Assembly (NCBI RefSeq): GCF_001544755.2 | Contig: NZ_FCOF02000018.1 | Location: 1 to 64,000, forward strand | Origin: Caballeronia catudaia | Lineage (GTDB): Bacteria; Pseudomonadota; Gammaproteobacteria; Burkholderiales; Burkholderiaceae | Length of the DNA: 64,000 bases | Reading direction: 5' to 3' | Shown here: in pieces, positions 55,016 to 64,000 of the stretch | How the letters are laid out: the number at the start of each line of letters is the position of its first letter | Position numbering within the stretch: position 1 is the stretch's first letter | Made by a program: the position numbers and the translations under genes | Notes under the pieces: generated by a model | Told to the model about the DNA's origin: nothing | The model's database searches: none | The model's input: only the letters and a program-made list of their open reading frames with translations

Positions 55016-55252
55016 ATGACTGTCAAGCGAGTTTCAAAATCGGATTTCAAGGCGAAGGCGCTCGAATACTTCCGACTCGTTGAATCGACAGGAGAACGTA
55101 TGATCGTGACAGACCATGGAAAGCCCGTGCTGGAAATACGGCGATATGAGAATTCAACGCTCACGCCGCTGGAGGAATTGCGCGGCAGTGTGTTGTTTTG
55201 CGAAGACGCTTTTGAGCCCATTGGAGAGGACGATTGGGAGGCGTATAAATGA
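55016..55252 (+). CDS. Phd/YefM-type antitoxin
   Basis: 78 aa. The N-terminal DNA-binding part has VKRVSKSDFKAKALEYFRLVESTGERMIVTDHGKPVLEIRRYE, the Phd/YefM pattern. The acidic C-terminus (CEDAFEPIGEDDWEAYK) would bind the toxin. It overlaps the PIN toxin gene by four bases (ATGA), and codon use is less GC-biased than in the flanking genes. It would bind its own promoter and block the toxin. Confidence 0.9.
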   Translation: MTVKRVSKSDFKAKALEYFRLVESTGERMIVTDHGKPVLEIRRYENSTLTPLEELRGSVLFCEDAFEPIGEDDWEAYK

Positions 55253-55644
55253 TCGTGCTGGACACGCACACGCTTCTATGGTGGCTCGGCGGAGGGACGC
55301 TCAGCAAGCAAGCGAGTGCCGCGATCAAAGCGGAATCGGGCGAAGACGGGGAGATCGTCGTTTCCGCCATCAGTGCGTGGGAGATCGCGCTACTGGTGAG
55401 ACGAGGCAAGATAAGATTATCGATGGACGTCAGCGATTGGGTGGAAAAGGTCGGTCAAATCGACGCCGTGCGTTTTCTGCCGGTCGACAACAGCATCGCC
55501 ATCAGGTCGATCGATCTACCCGGGCATTTTCACAACGACCCTGCAGATCGTGTAATCGTCGCGACGGCGCGCGCGCTATCTGCGCCGTTGGTGACCAAAG
55601 ACAAGTTGATCCGCAAGTACGAGCACGTCAAGACGATCTGGTGA
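55249..55644 (+). CDS. VapC-type PIN-domain toxin (ribonuclease)
   Basis: 131 aa. Starts MIVLDTHTLLWWLGGG, with the first acidic residue of the PIN site (Asp5), then VSAISAWEIALLVRRGKI (Glu about 45) and HNDPADRVIVATARALSAPLVTKDKLIRKY (Asp about 98 and 116). PIN toxins cleave RNA with Mg2+. Paired with the Phd-type antitoxin it makes a mixed Phd-VapC system. It sits between cstA and hpnH. Confidence 0.92.
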   Translation: MIVLDTHTLLWWLGGGTLSKQASAAIKAESGEDGEIVVSAISAWEIALLVRRGKIRLSMDVSDWVEKVGQIDAVRFLPVDNSIAIRSIDLPGHFHNDPADRVIVATARALSAPLVTKDKLIRKYEHVKTIW

Positions 55645-55651
55645 TCGAAAC

Positions 55652-55688
55652 AAAAAGGGCGAATGACCCAAAGCCATCCGCCCTTTCT
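55652..55688. terminator. Bidirectional terminator between the toxin and hpnH
   Basis: An 8-bp stem AAAGGGCG/CGCCCTTT around a 17-base centre, A-rich on the left and T-rich on the right (CTTTCTTC). The two genes converge here. Confidence 0.72.
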
Positions 55689-55708
55689 TCGATTCACTCA
55701 GCCGAAGC

Positions 55709-56863
55709 TCAACTCACCGCCGCCGCCGCCTTCGCGCCTTTACCCTTTTGCGCGCGTCCGATCTCTTCCAGCTTGATCTCGACATGCTTCGAGAACACGA
55801 ACTCGGCCGGGCGTTGCTTGTCGATCGGCAGTTCCTTGGCGAACGCGCCCGTCGTGCGCGGGCCCGACAGCGCGATCTTCGCAGCCTTCAGCGGATGCGC
55901 GACCGTGTCCATCACGGCGGTCGCCTCGAAGCCGCAGTGGACCATGCAGTCCGCGCACTTTTCGTATTTGCCCGTGCCGTACTTGTCCCAATCGGTCGTT
56001 TCCATCAATTCCTTGAAGGTCTTGACGTAGCCTTCGCCGACCAGATAGCACGGCTTCTGCCAGCCGAACACCGTGCGCGCCGGGTTGCCCCACGGCGTGC
56101 ACTGGTACGTCTGATTGCCCGCAAGGAAGTCGAGGAACAGCGTCGACTGGCTGAACGACCAGTTCTTGCCGTTGTTGCCGCGCTTGAAGATCTCGCGGAA
56201 CAGATTCTTGGTCTTGTCGCGATTCAGGAAGTGCTGCTGATCCGGCGCGCGCTCGTAGGCATAGCCCGGCGACACGGTGATGCCATCGACGCCAATCGGC
56301 CCGAGCGTGTCGAAGAACTTCGCGACACGTTCCGGCTCCGCGTCGTTGAACAGCGTGCAGTTGATGTTCACGCGAAAGCCACGGCGCTTCGCTTCCTTGA
56401 TGGCCGCGACGGCCTTGTCGTAGGTGCCCGGCTGCGAAACCGAGTGATCGTGCGCCTCGCGGTCGCCGTCGAGGTGCACCGACCAGACGAAGTACGGGCT
56501 CGGCTCGTAATCGTCCATCTTCTTTTCCATCAACAGCGCGTTCGTGCAGAGATACACGAACTTCTTGCGCGCCATGATGCCCTTCACGATCTGCGGCATT
56601 TCCTTATGCAGAAGCGGCTCGCCGCCCGCGATGGAAACGACCGGCGCGCCGCACTCGTCGACTGCGCCGAGACATTCTTCCAGCGACAGGCGCTGATTCA
56701 GGATCGGGTCCGGATAGTCGATCTTGCCGCAGCCGTTACACGCGAGATTGCAGCGGAACAGAGGTTCCAGCATCAGCGCGAGCGGATAGCGCTTGGTGCC
56801 CGTGATGTGCTGCTTGAAGATGTAGGCGCCAACGCGGGCCTTCTGGAGCATCGGGATAGACAA
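55709..56863 (-). CDS. hpnH: HpnH, radical SAM adenosylhopane synthase
   Basis: 384 aa. It joins the 5'-deoxyadenosyl group to hopene to give adenosylhopane. The radical SAM motif is EPLFRCNLACNGCG (C-x3-C-x2-C, about residues 34-41), followed by SIAGGEPLLHKEMPQIV and further Cys near 290 in CADCMVHCGFEA. The C-terminus is Ala/Lys-rich. TTG at 56863 has GAGAGG six bases upstream and gives the family start SIPMLQKARVGAY. Confidence 0.95.
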   Translation of the reverse strand: MSIPMLQKARVGAYIFKQHITGTKRYPLALMLEPLFRCNLACNGCGKIDYPDPILNQRLSLEECLGAVDECGAPVVSIAGGEPLLHKEMPQIVKGIMARKKFVYLCTNALLMEKKMDDYEPSPYFVWSVHLDGDREAHDHSVSQPGTYDKAVAAIKEAKRRGFRVNINCTLFNDAEPERVAKFFDTLGPIGVDGITVSPGYAYERAPDQQHFLNRDKTKNLFREIFKRGNNGKNWSFSQSTLFLDFLAGNQTYQCTPWGNPARTVFGWQKPCYLVGEGYVKTFKELMETTDWDKYGTGKYEKCADCMVHCGFEATAVMDTVAHPLKAAKIALSGPRTTGAFAKELPIDKQRPAEFVFSKHVEIKLEEIGRAQKGKGAKAAAAVS

Positions 56864-56876
56864 TTGCGTCCTCTCC

Positions 56877-57839
56877 TTATTCTTCGCGAATCGCGGTTGC
56901 CGCAACGGCGGCGACCGGCTGGGTGAGCTTCGCGGGGAGTTTGAATTCGACCTTTTCCTCGCGGCCGTTCATCGTCGTGACTTCGACGTTTCCGAACGCG
57001 CGCAGGGCATCGATCACGTGTTTGACCATTTCCTCGGGCGCCGAGGCGCCTGCGGTGATGCCGACGGTCTGCACACCGGCAAACCATTCCGGCTTGATTT
57101 CCGAGCCGTCCGCGACGAGGTAGCTCGGCACGCCGCTCTCGGCGCCGATCTCCCGCAGACGGTTCGAATTGGAACTGTTGGTCGCGCCGACCACGAGCAG
57201 CACGTCCACCTGACTCGACAGCTCGCGCACCGCGGCCTGGCGGTTTTGCGTCGCGTAGCAGATGTCGCGCGTGTCCGGCCCGACGATATTCGTGAAGCGG
57301 CGCTGCAGGGCATCGATGATGCCGCGCGTGTCATCGACCGAGAGCGTGGTCTGCGTGACGTAAGCGACGGGCGTGTCGGGCGCGAGCGTCATCTTCGCGA
57401 CCTCGGCTTCGCTCTGCACCAGCACCACGACGCCCGGAATCTGCCCAATCGTGCCTTCCACTTCGGGATGGCCCGCGTGGCCGATCAGAATCAGCGTGCG
57501 CCCCTGCGATACATACTGACGGCCTTGCACGTGAACTTTCGTGACGAGCGGGCAGGTGGCGTCCAGCACATCGAGACCGCGCGCCTCTGCGTCTTTCTCG
57601 ACGCTTTGCGCGACGCCGTGCGCGCTGAAGATCGCGACCGCGCCGTGCGGCACTTCATCCAGCTCTTCGACGAACCGTGCACCCTTGCTGCGCAGATTGT
57701 CGACGACATGACGGTTATGAACGATCTCGTGACGCACATAAACGGGTGCGCCATGCCGTTCGAGGGCCCGATCGACGATTTCGATCGCACGGACCACACC
57801 CGCACAAAAGCCGCGGGGTTGAGCAAGGATGATACGCAT
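56877..57839 (-). CDS. ispH: 4-hydroxy-3-methylbut-2-enyl diphosphate reductase
   Basis: 320 aa. It makes isopentenyl and dimethylallyl diphosphate in the last step of the MEP pathway. The three Fe-S Cys are in PRGFCAGV (about Cys12), [12 protein letters not shown] (Cys96) and [10 protein letters not shown] (about Cys197). Substrate residues in HEIVHN, SAHG and [11 protein letters not shown] are present. It is 13 bases upstream of hpnH on the same strand, linking precursor supply with hopanoid synthesis. Many Burkholderiales have a second ispH elsewhere. Confidence 0.95.
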   Translation of the reverse strand: MRIILAQPRGFCAGVVRAIEIVDRALERHGAPVYVRHEIVHNRHVVDNLRSKGARFVEELDEVPHGAVAIFSAHGVAQSVEKDAEARGLDVLDATCPLVTKVHVQGRQYVSQGRTLILIGHAGHPEVEGTIGQIPGVVVLVQSEAEVAKMTLAPDTPVAYVTQTTLSVDDTRGIIDALQRRFTNIVGPDTRDICYATQNRQAAVRELSSQVDVLLVVGATNSSNSNRLREIGAESGVPSYLVADGSEIKPEWFAGVQTVGITAGASAPEEMVKHVIDALRAFGNVEVTTMNGREEKVEFKLPAKLTQPVAAVAATAIREE

Positions 57840-58328
57840 ATTCGAACGAACTCCGACTGACGCGGGTCTCGGGTTAGCCGGCGCGAAACTCGCACTTTCC
57901 CGATGATTCGCCCTGAACGACACTGGGAGACGTTCGAAAGCTGGGGAAAGCAGACCGGAAAAAACGACACGGTAGTGTCGGTCTGCGCGCCGAAGTTGAC
58001 CGCGTATTCTAGCGCGTTCCCTTTTTGGGTGCTCAATGCCTGTTTCAATTGGGAACGCGGCGTCACGCGTGCAAATACGGCGATTCGCGGAACCCAGTAA
58101 ACTGTCGGACGGCTTCGGGCCGCAAGCTGCGCTATTTTCGCGGCCCGGGGCCGCCCAGCGGCCTGCCGGACAGGACTTCGGTGCCTTTCCGGCGCGGTGT
58201 ATTTTTCGCGCAGCGCTACGGGCGACAGCGCTCGATGCACGGCGCCCGCTTCATCGCATCCCAAAATTCGAGTGGCCGGATCGCGCTTTCCGGTCACACA
58301 ACTGTTTACACGCTAACCGTTTTTTTTC
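57840..58328. other. 489-base intergenic stretch between ispH and hpnB
   Basis: No gene I can support. It should hold the divergent promoters of ispH-hpnH and hpnB. A run of eight T lies just ahead of hpnB (58320-58327), and no Shine-Dalgarno was seen for hpnB. Confidence 0.4.
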
Positions 58329-59531
58329 ATGTTACTGATCGCCTGGCTCTCTTTCCTGATCTGGATCGTGCTGCTTTTTGCACGCGGCGGCTTCTGGCGC
58401 GCGCAGCCCGCGCCGGCATTGTCCGATACGACGATCCACGCCGTCGGCAACGCCGAGATCGCGCGGCGCGGCGCATGGCCCGCGCTCGTCGCGGTCGTGC
58501 CCGCGCGTAACGAAGCCGATGTCATCGGGCGCGCGGTCGGCTCGCTCTTGAAGCAGGACTACGAGGGCGCGTTCCATGTGATCGTCGTCGATGACCACAG
58601 CACCGACGGCACCGCCACCGTCGCGCTCGCCGCCGCCCGCGAGCTCGGGCTCGAAGACCGGCTGACCGTGCTGACCGCTCAGCCGTTGCCGCCGGGCTGG
58701 TCGGGCAAGGTGTGGGCGCAGTCGCAGGGCGTCGGCGCGATCGATACGCTCGGCCTGCCCGCCGAATTCCTGTTGCTGACCGACGCCGACATCCACCATC
58801 CCTCCGACGCCGCCACGCAGCTCGTCGCGCGCACGATTCTGGAAGACCGCGATCTGGTCTCGCTGATGGTGCGTCTGCGCTGCGATTCCCTTTGGGAAAA
58901 GGCGCTGATTCCCGCATTCGTGTTTTTCTTCGCGAAGCTGTATCCGTTCGCGTGGGTCAACGACGCGAAGAAGCCGACCGCGGGCGCGGCGGGCGGATGC
59001 ATGCTCGTGCGCCGCTCGGCGCTGGTCGAAGCGGGCGGAATCGAATCAATCCGCCAGGAACTGATCGACGATTGCAGTCTCGCCGCGCGCATCAAGCACC
59101 GGGCGGCCCGCAACGACGCGCGCCCGATCCGCCTCGATCTCGCCGAGCGCAGCGAATCGCTGCGTCCTTACGACAACTGGCGCGAAATCTGGAACATGAT
59201 CGCGCGCACCGCGTTCACGCAGTTGCGCTATTCGCCCTTGCTGCTCGCCGGCACCGTGCTCGGCATGGTGCTGATTTATCTCGTGCCGCCCGTTTTCGCG
59301 CTGGCGTTCGGCGCGCGCGCGTGGCCCGCGTGCGCGGCTTGGGCGTTCATGTGCATCGCGTATGGGCCGATGCTGCGCTACTACCGCAGATCGCTGTTGT
59401 GGGCGCCGCTTTTGCCGCTCGTCGGCTTGTTCTATGTCAGCGCGACGATCGGCTCAGCCGTGCGTTACTGGAGCGGGAAAGGCGGGCAATGGAAGGCGCG
59501 CGTGCAGGCGCCGACGCAGGAAGGTTCGTGA
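58329..59531 (+). CDS. hpnB: HpnB, hopene-associated family 2 glycosyltransferase
   Basis: 400 aa. One N-terminal helix (LLIAWLSFLIWIVLLFA), a GT2 domain with VAVVPARNEADVIGRAVGSLL, VIVVDDHSTDGTA and LLTDADIHHPSDAA (D-x-D metal site), and two to four C-terminal helices. The family is found next to hopanoid genes and is thought to act on hopanoid head groups. It starts at ATG 58329 with no clear ribosome site. Confidence 0.9.
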   Translation: MLLIAWLSFLIWIVLLFARGGFWRAQPAPALSDTTIHAVGNAEIARRGAWPALVAVVPARNEADVIGRAVGSLLKQDYEGAFHVIVVDDHSTDGTATVALAAARELGLEDRLTVLTAQPLPPGWSGKVWAQSQGVGAIDTLGLPAEFLLLTDADIHHPSDAATQLVARTILEDRDLVSLMVRLRCDSLWEKALIPAFVFFFAKLYPFAWVNDAKKPTAGAAGGCMLVRRSALVEAGGIESIRQELIDDCSLAARIKHRAARNDARPIRLDLAERSESLRPYDNWREIWNMIARTAFTQLRYSPLLLAGTVLGMVLIYLVPPVFALAFGARAWPACAAWAFMCIAYGPMLRYYRRSLLWAPLLPLVGLFYVSATIGSAVRYWSGKGGQWKARVQAPTQEGS

Positions 59532-59539
59532 CATACTTG

Positions 59540-59570
59540 GGCGGCTTCGAAGGACGCCGCCTTATTTCTT
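59540..59570. terminator. Terminator hairpin between hpnB and the convergent gene
   Basis: GGCGGC/GCCGCC stem around a 10-base centre, followed on the + strand by TTATTTCTT. The stop of the convergent gene (59562-59564) lies in the T-rich part. Confidence 0.6.
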
Positions 59571-60092
59571 CGTCAACATGGCATACAGCTCGATGACCAT
59601 GTTCGGCGAAAACGTGAACGGCACCCAGCCATGTCCGCCGTGACGCATGATCAGCAAGCGGTCGCCGTTCGGGTACTTCTGCGTCGCCATGACCGGGTTC
59701 TTCGTGGCCGCGAAGCGCCATCCGGGCGCGATGCCCGTCGGCTGCTCCACCGACATCGACGCGCGCACGTTCGACAATTCCTCGATCAGCTCAGACACGC
59801 CTTCCGCGCTCAGCTTCACCGTCTTGCCCGCGATCGTCATTTCGACGGCATCGCGCTCCGGGCGCGACACGACGAGCGTGGGCGGCTCGTTCAACGCCGG
59901 CGGTTCGGCGGGCGCGGCGGAATCGCCGGGTTTGTGCGCGCCGTGCAACGCGGGCGGTTCATCGGGCGAGGCTTCCTTCGACGAAGCGACGGGTTCGATC
60001 GTCTCAGCCGATGACCGGTCAGATTCAACAGCGGTCTGAAGGAGCGCGTCGAGGCTCGACTCCAGCGCGCCGAGCTGGTCTTGTAGATTCAT
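59562..60092 (-). CDS. Hypothetical protein with a conserved C-terminal domain
   Basis: 176 aa, not recognised. The N-terminus is a helix (MNLQDQLGALESSLDALLQTA). The middle (about 25-80) is Pro/Ala-rich and likely disordered, with PPALHGAHKP and PPALNEPPTL as related segments. The C-terminus (about 85-176) looks folded: VEMTIAGKTVKLSAEGVSELIEELSNVRASM, then GDRLLIMRHGGHGWVPFTFSPNMVIELYAML. ATG 60092 is chosen because it begins the conserved helix. Convergent with hpnB. Confidence 0.75.
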   Translation of the reverse strand: MNLQDQLGALESSLDALLQTAVESDRSSAETIEPVASSKEASPDEPPALHGAHKPGDSAAPAEPPALNEPPTLVVSRPERDAVEMTIAGKTVKLSAEGVSELIEELSNVRASMSVEQPTGIAPGWRFAATKNPVMATQKYPNGDRLLIMRHGGHGWVPFTFSPNMVIELYAMLTKK

Positions 60093-60235
60093 GCGAATGT
60101 GTCTGTGTCCGTGTCTTGCAGGCGTGCCGTGAGGCAACGATTCTACCCGCTCGCCTTTGTCGGGGTCGGCACAGGTTGTAACCAATTGCACTGAAGGCGC
60201 GGATTACACGAGAGAATTTCGTCGGCTCAAAACAA

Positions 60236-60263
60236 AACCGGCATCTCGAAAGAGATGCCGGTT
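60236..60263 (-). terminator. Intrinsic terminator after icd
   Basis: A 12-bp perfect stem AACCGGCATCTC/GAGATGCCGGTT with a GAAA loop. The minus strand continues TTTTGTTTT. It is 37 bases after the icd stop. Confidence 0.9.
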
Positions 60264-60299
60264 CGGTCGGACGCGCATGATGCGCGCCCCCGTGCAAGC

Positions 60300-62546
<2,247 letters not shown>

Positions 62547-62793
62547 CGCTTGTCTCGACATCCGAAAACAGGTTGGAAAAAACCGCCGGCTGCGTCACCC
62601 GTCCGGCAACAAACCGCTATTCTGCCTGATTTTTGCGTCACGCGCGTGTGAATATCGGCTCGCGCGGACGGCGAAAACGGGTGTTTATCTTGCTATTTCA
62701 ATGACTTAAGTTTTTTATAGTCTTATACAAGAGTTGCGGTATTTCGCCGTCGTTGCGGGACCGGAACATTTCACGCACCGATATCGCGCTTCA

Positions 62794-63801
62794 CTACGCG
62801 AAATAGCCGTTTGCCCGGAACCAGTCGAGCGCATCCCTCAACCCTTCCCGGTACGGCCGGGCGCTGTACCCCAGTTCCCGCTCCGCCTTCGCCGACGTGA
62901 ACCACATCTTGTTCTTCGACATGCGCAGCGCGTCGACGGTCACCATCGGTTCCTTGCCGCTGAACTTCGCGAACAGCTCCGCGCCGATCGCGACGGGATA
63001 AAGCGGCCCGCGCGGCAATTTGACGGTCGGCGGCTTGCGCCCGACCAATCCGGCGATGTCCGCCAGCATTTGCTGCAAGGGCAGGTTCTCGCCGCCGAGG
63101 ATATACCGCTCGCCAAGCTTGCCGCGTTCCAGCGCGAGAAAATGCCCGTTCGCGACATCATCGACATGCACGAGGTTCAGGCCCGTATCGACGAACGCCG
63201 GAATCTTGCCCGTCGCCGCCTCGACGATGATGCGCCCGGTTGGCGTCGGACGCACGTCGCGCGGGCCGATCGGCGTCGACGGATTCACGATCACCGCCGG
63301 CAGCGCGTTCTGCGCGACCATGCGCTCGACGGCGCGCTCGGCCAGCACCTTGCTGCGCTTGTACGCGCCGATCGTGCTCTGCGGGTCGGACGGCTTCGTC
63401 TCGTCGACGATCGCGCCGGAACTCGTCACCTTGAGCGTCGCGACGCTGCTCGTATAGACGATGCGCTCGACGCCTTCGGCCAACGCCGCGCGCATCGTCG
63501 CCTCGGTGCCTTCGAGATTCGCGCGCTCGATCTCGCCCGGATCGGGCGCCCAGATGCGGTAATCGGCGGCGACGTGGAACAGGAAGCGCACACCCTTGAG
63601 CGCGGCGCGCATCGACGCTTCGTCGCGCATGTCGCCGACGACGATCTCCGCGTCCAGCGATTCGACGTTCTTGCGCGGACTCGTCTTGCGCACGAGCACG
63701 CGCACGTCGAAACCGCGTTCGATGGCGAGCCGCGCGACCGCGGACCCGACGAACCCCGAGGCGCCCGTGACGAGCACGCGAGAGCCGGAAAAATCAGTCA
63801 T
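62794..63801 (-). CDS. hpnA: HpnA, hopanoid-associated NAD-dependent epimerase/reductase
   Basis: 335 aa. Extended SDR: VLVTGASGFVGSAVARLAIERG (NAD site, residues 9-30), RFLFHVAADYRIWAPDPGEIERANLEGT, YTSSVATL (Ser) and YKRSKVLAER (catalytic Y-x3-K). The family is called hopanoid-associated sugar epimerase. GAGG is upstream of the ATG at 63801. It lies downstream of an open region and is the last known hopanoid gene in the window. Confidence 0.92.
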   Translation of the reverse strand: MTDFSGSRVLVTGASGFVGSAVARLAIERGFDVRVLVRKTSPRKNVESLDAEIVVGDMRDEASMRAALKGVRFLFHVAADYRIWAPDPGEIERANLEGTEATMRAALAEGVERIVYTSSVATLKVTSSGAIVDETKPSDPQSTIGAYKRSKVLAERAVERMVAQNALPAVIVNPSTPIGPRDVRPTPTGRIIVEAATGKIPAFVDTGLNLVHVDDVANGHFLALERGKLGERYILGGENLPLQQMLADIAGLVGRKPPTVKLPRGPLYPVAIGAELFAKFSGKEPMVTVDALRMSKNKMWFTSAKAERELGYSARPYREGLRDALDWFRANGYFA

Positions 63802-63971
63802 TCTTACCTCGATGAAAACGCTGGCGCGGCCGTCTTTCGTAACAACTGCCGCGCGGGAAAGATTGCGCGAAAGCCTGATGTGACAAGGGTCTGCGGCTCA
63901 TGCTAAGGTCCGTGCCTGCCGCCGCCTCGCCACATTCCGGCCGCGCAAAACATGAACACAACCGGTCGACG

Positions 63972-64000
63972 ATGCCTCAAGACACTCGAAACCTCATCTC
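63972..64000 (+). CDS. Possible start of a gene cut by the right edge
   Basis: An open frame starts with ATG at 63972 (MPQDTRNLI...), or ATG at 63900 in the same frame, and runs off the edge. Too short to identify; no strong ribosome site. It is divergent from hpnA. Confidence 0.25.

Overview
The window is GC-rich DNA with dense, strongly GC3-biased genes. It looks like a Burkholderia-group betaproteobacterium (Caballeronia, Paraburkholderia or Burkholderia). The evidence is the hopanoid gene set, monomeric NADP isocitrate dehydrogenase, DUF4148 proteins, the HpnN/HpnM/MlaA arrangement and many LysR and two-component regulators. No rRNA, tRNA, CRISPR array or intact insertion sequence was seen.

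Hopanoid genes are spread over the whole window. hpnJ (cut by the left edge) and hpnI lie at 1-1431. hpnD-hpnE-shc-hpnG form a tightly overlapped operon at 40.4-45.2 kb. mlaA-hpnN and the divergent hpnM lie at 45.9-50.3 kb, hpnH and ispH at 55.7-57.8 kb, hpnB at 58.3-59.5 kb and hpnA at 62.8-63.8 kb. Together they cover isoprenoid precursor supply, squalene formation, cyclisation, side-chain addition, head-group decoration and lipid traffic.

Region by region. 2.0-4.2 kb: an OmpR/QseBC-like two-component pair. Direct CTTAAG-N5-CTTAAG boxes stand in front of it, in front of a small membrane protein and in front of hpnI, suggesting one regulon. 4.3-9.3 kb: a small exported protein, an oxidoreductase, a MarR-GNAT fusion, a LysR regulator, and an MHS-family transporter divergent from an IclR regulator. 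10.3-11.4 kb: a holin/endolysin pair with no other phage genes. 11.8-16.6 kb: TerB-like protein, universal stress protein, PhoD phosphatase, LysE exporter and FUSC protein. 16.6-22.7 kb: zwf, LysR, a three-module flavin/2Fe-2S oxidoreductase, a glutathione S-transferase and small proteins. 23.0-25.3 kb: an AI-2E family membrane protein and a small protein. 25.3-26.5 kb: decayed genes (chemotaxis-receptor tail, frameshifted glycosyltransferase-like gene).

26.5-30.6 kb is a D-3-hydroxybutyrate module: bdhA, a GntP-type permease, and a divergent sigma-54 activator. The gap between the last two holds a -24/-12 promoter and three TCTC-N6-GAGA sites. 30.7-35.0 kb holds a lipoprotein, a lipocalin, a DUF4148 protein, an FMN reductase and a repeat-rich stress-type protein. 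35.2-40.2 kb holds a hybrid histidine kinase and a CheY-like/CheC-like/PAS-GGDEF operon. 50.4-54.9 kb holds a Cache-domain two-component system, cstA and its small partner. 55.0-55.6 kb is a Phd/VapC-type toxin-antitoxin pair between cstA and hpnH. 60.3-62.5 kb is icd.

Starts were refined from ribosome-binding sites and family starts. All functions are read from sequence; none was confirmed by database search.
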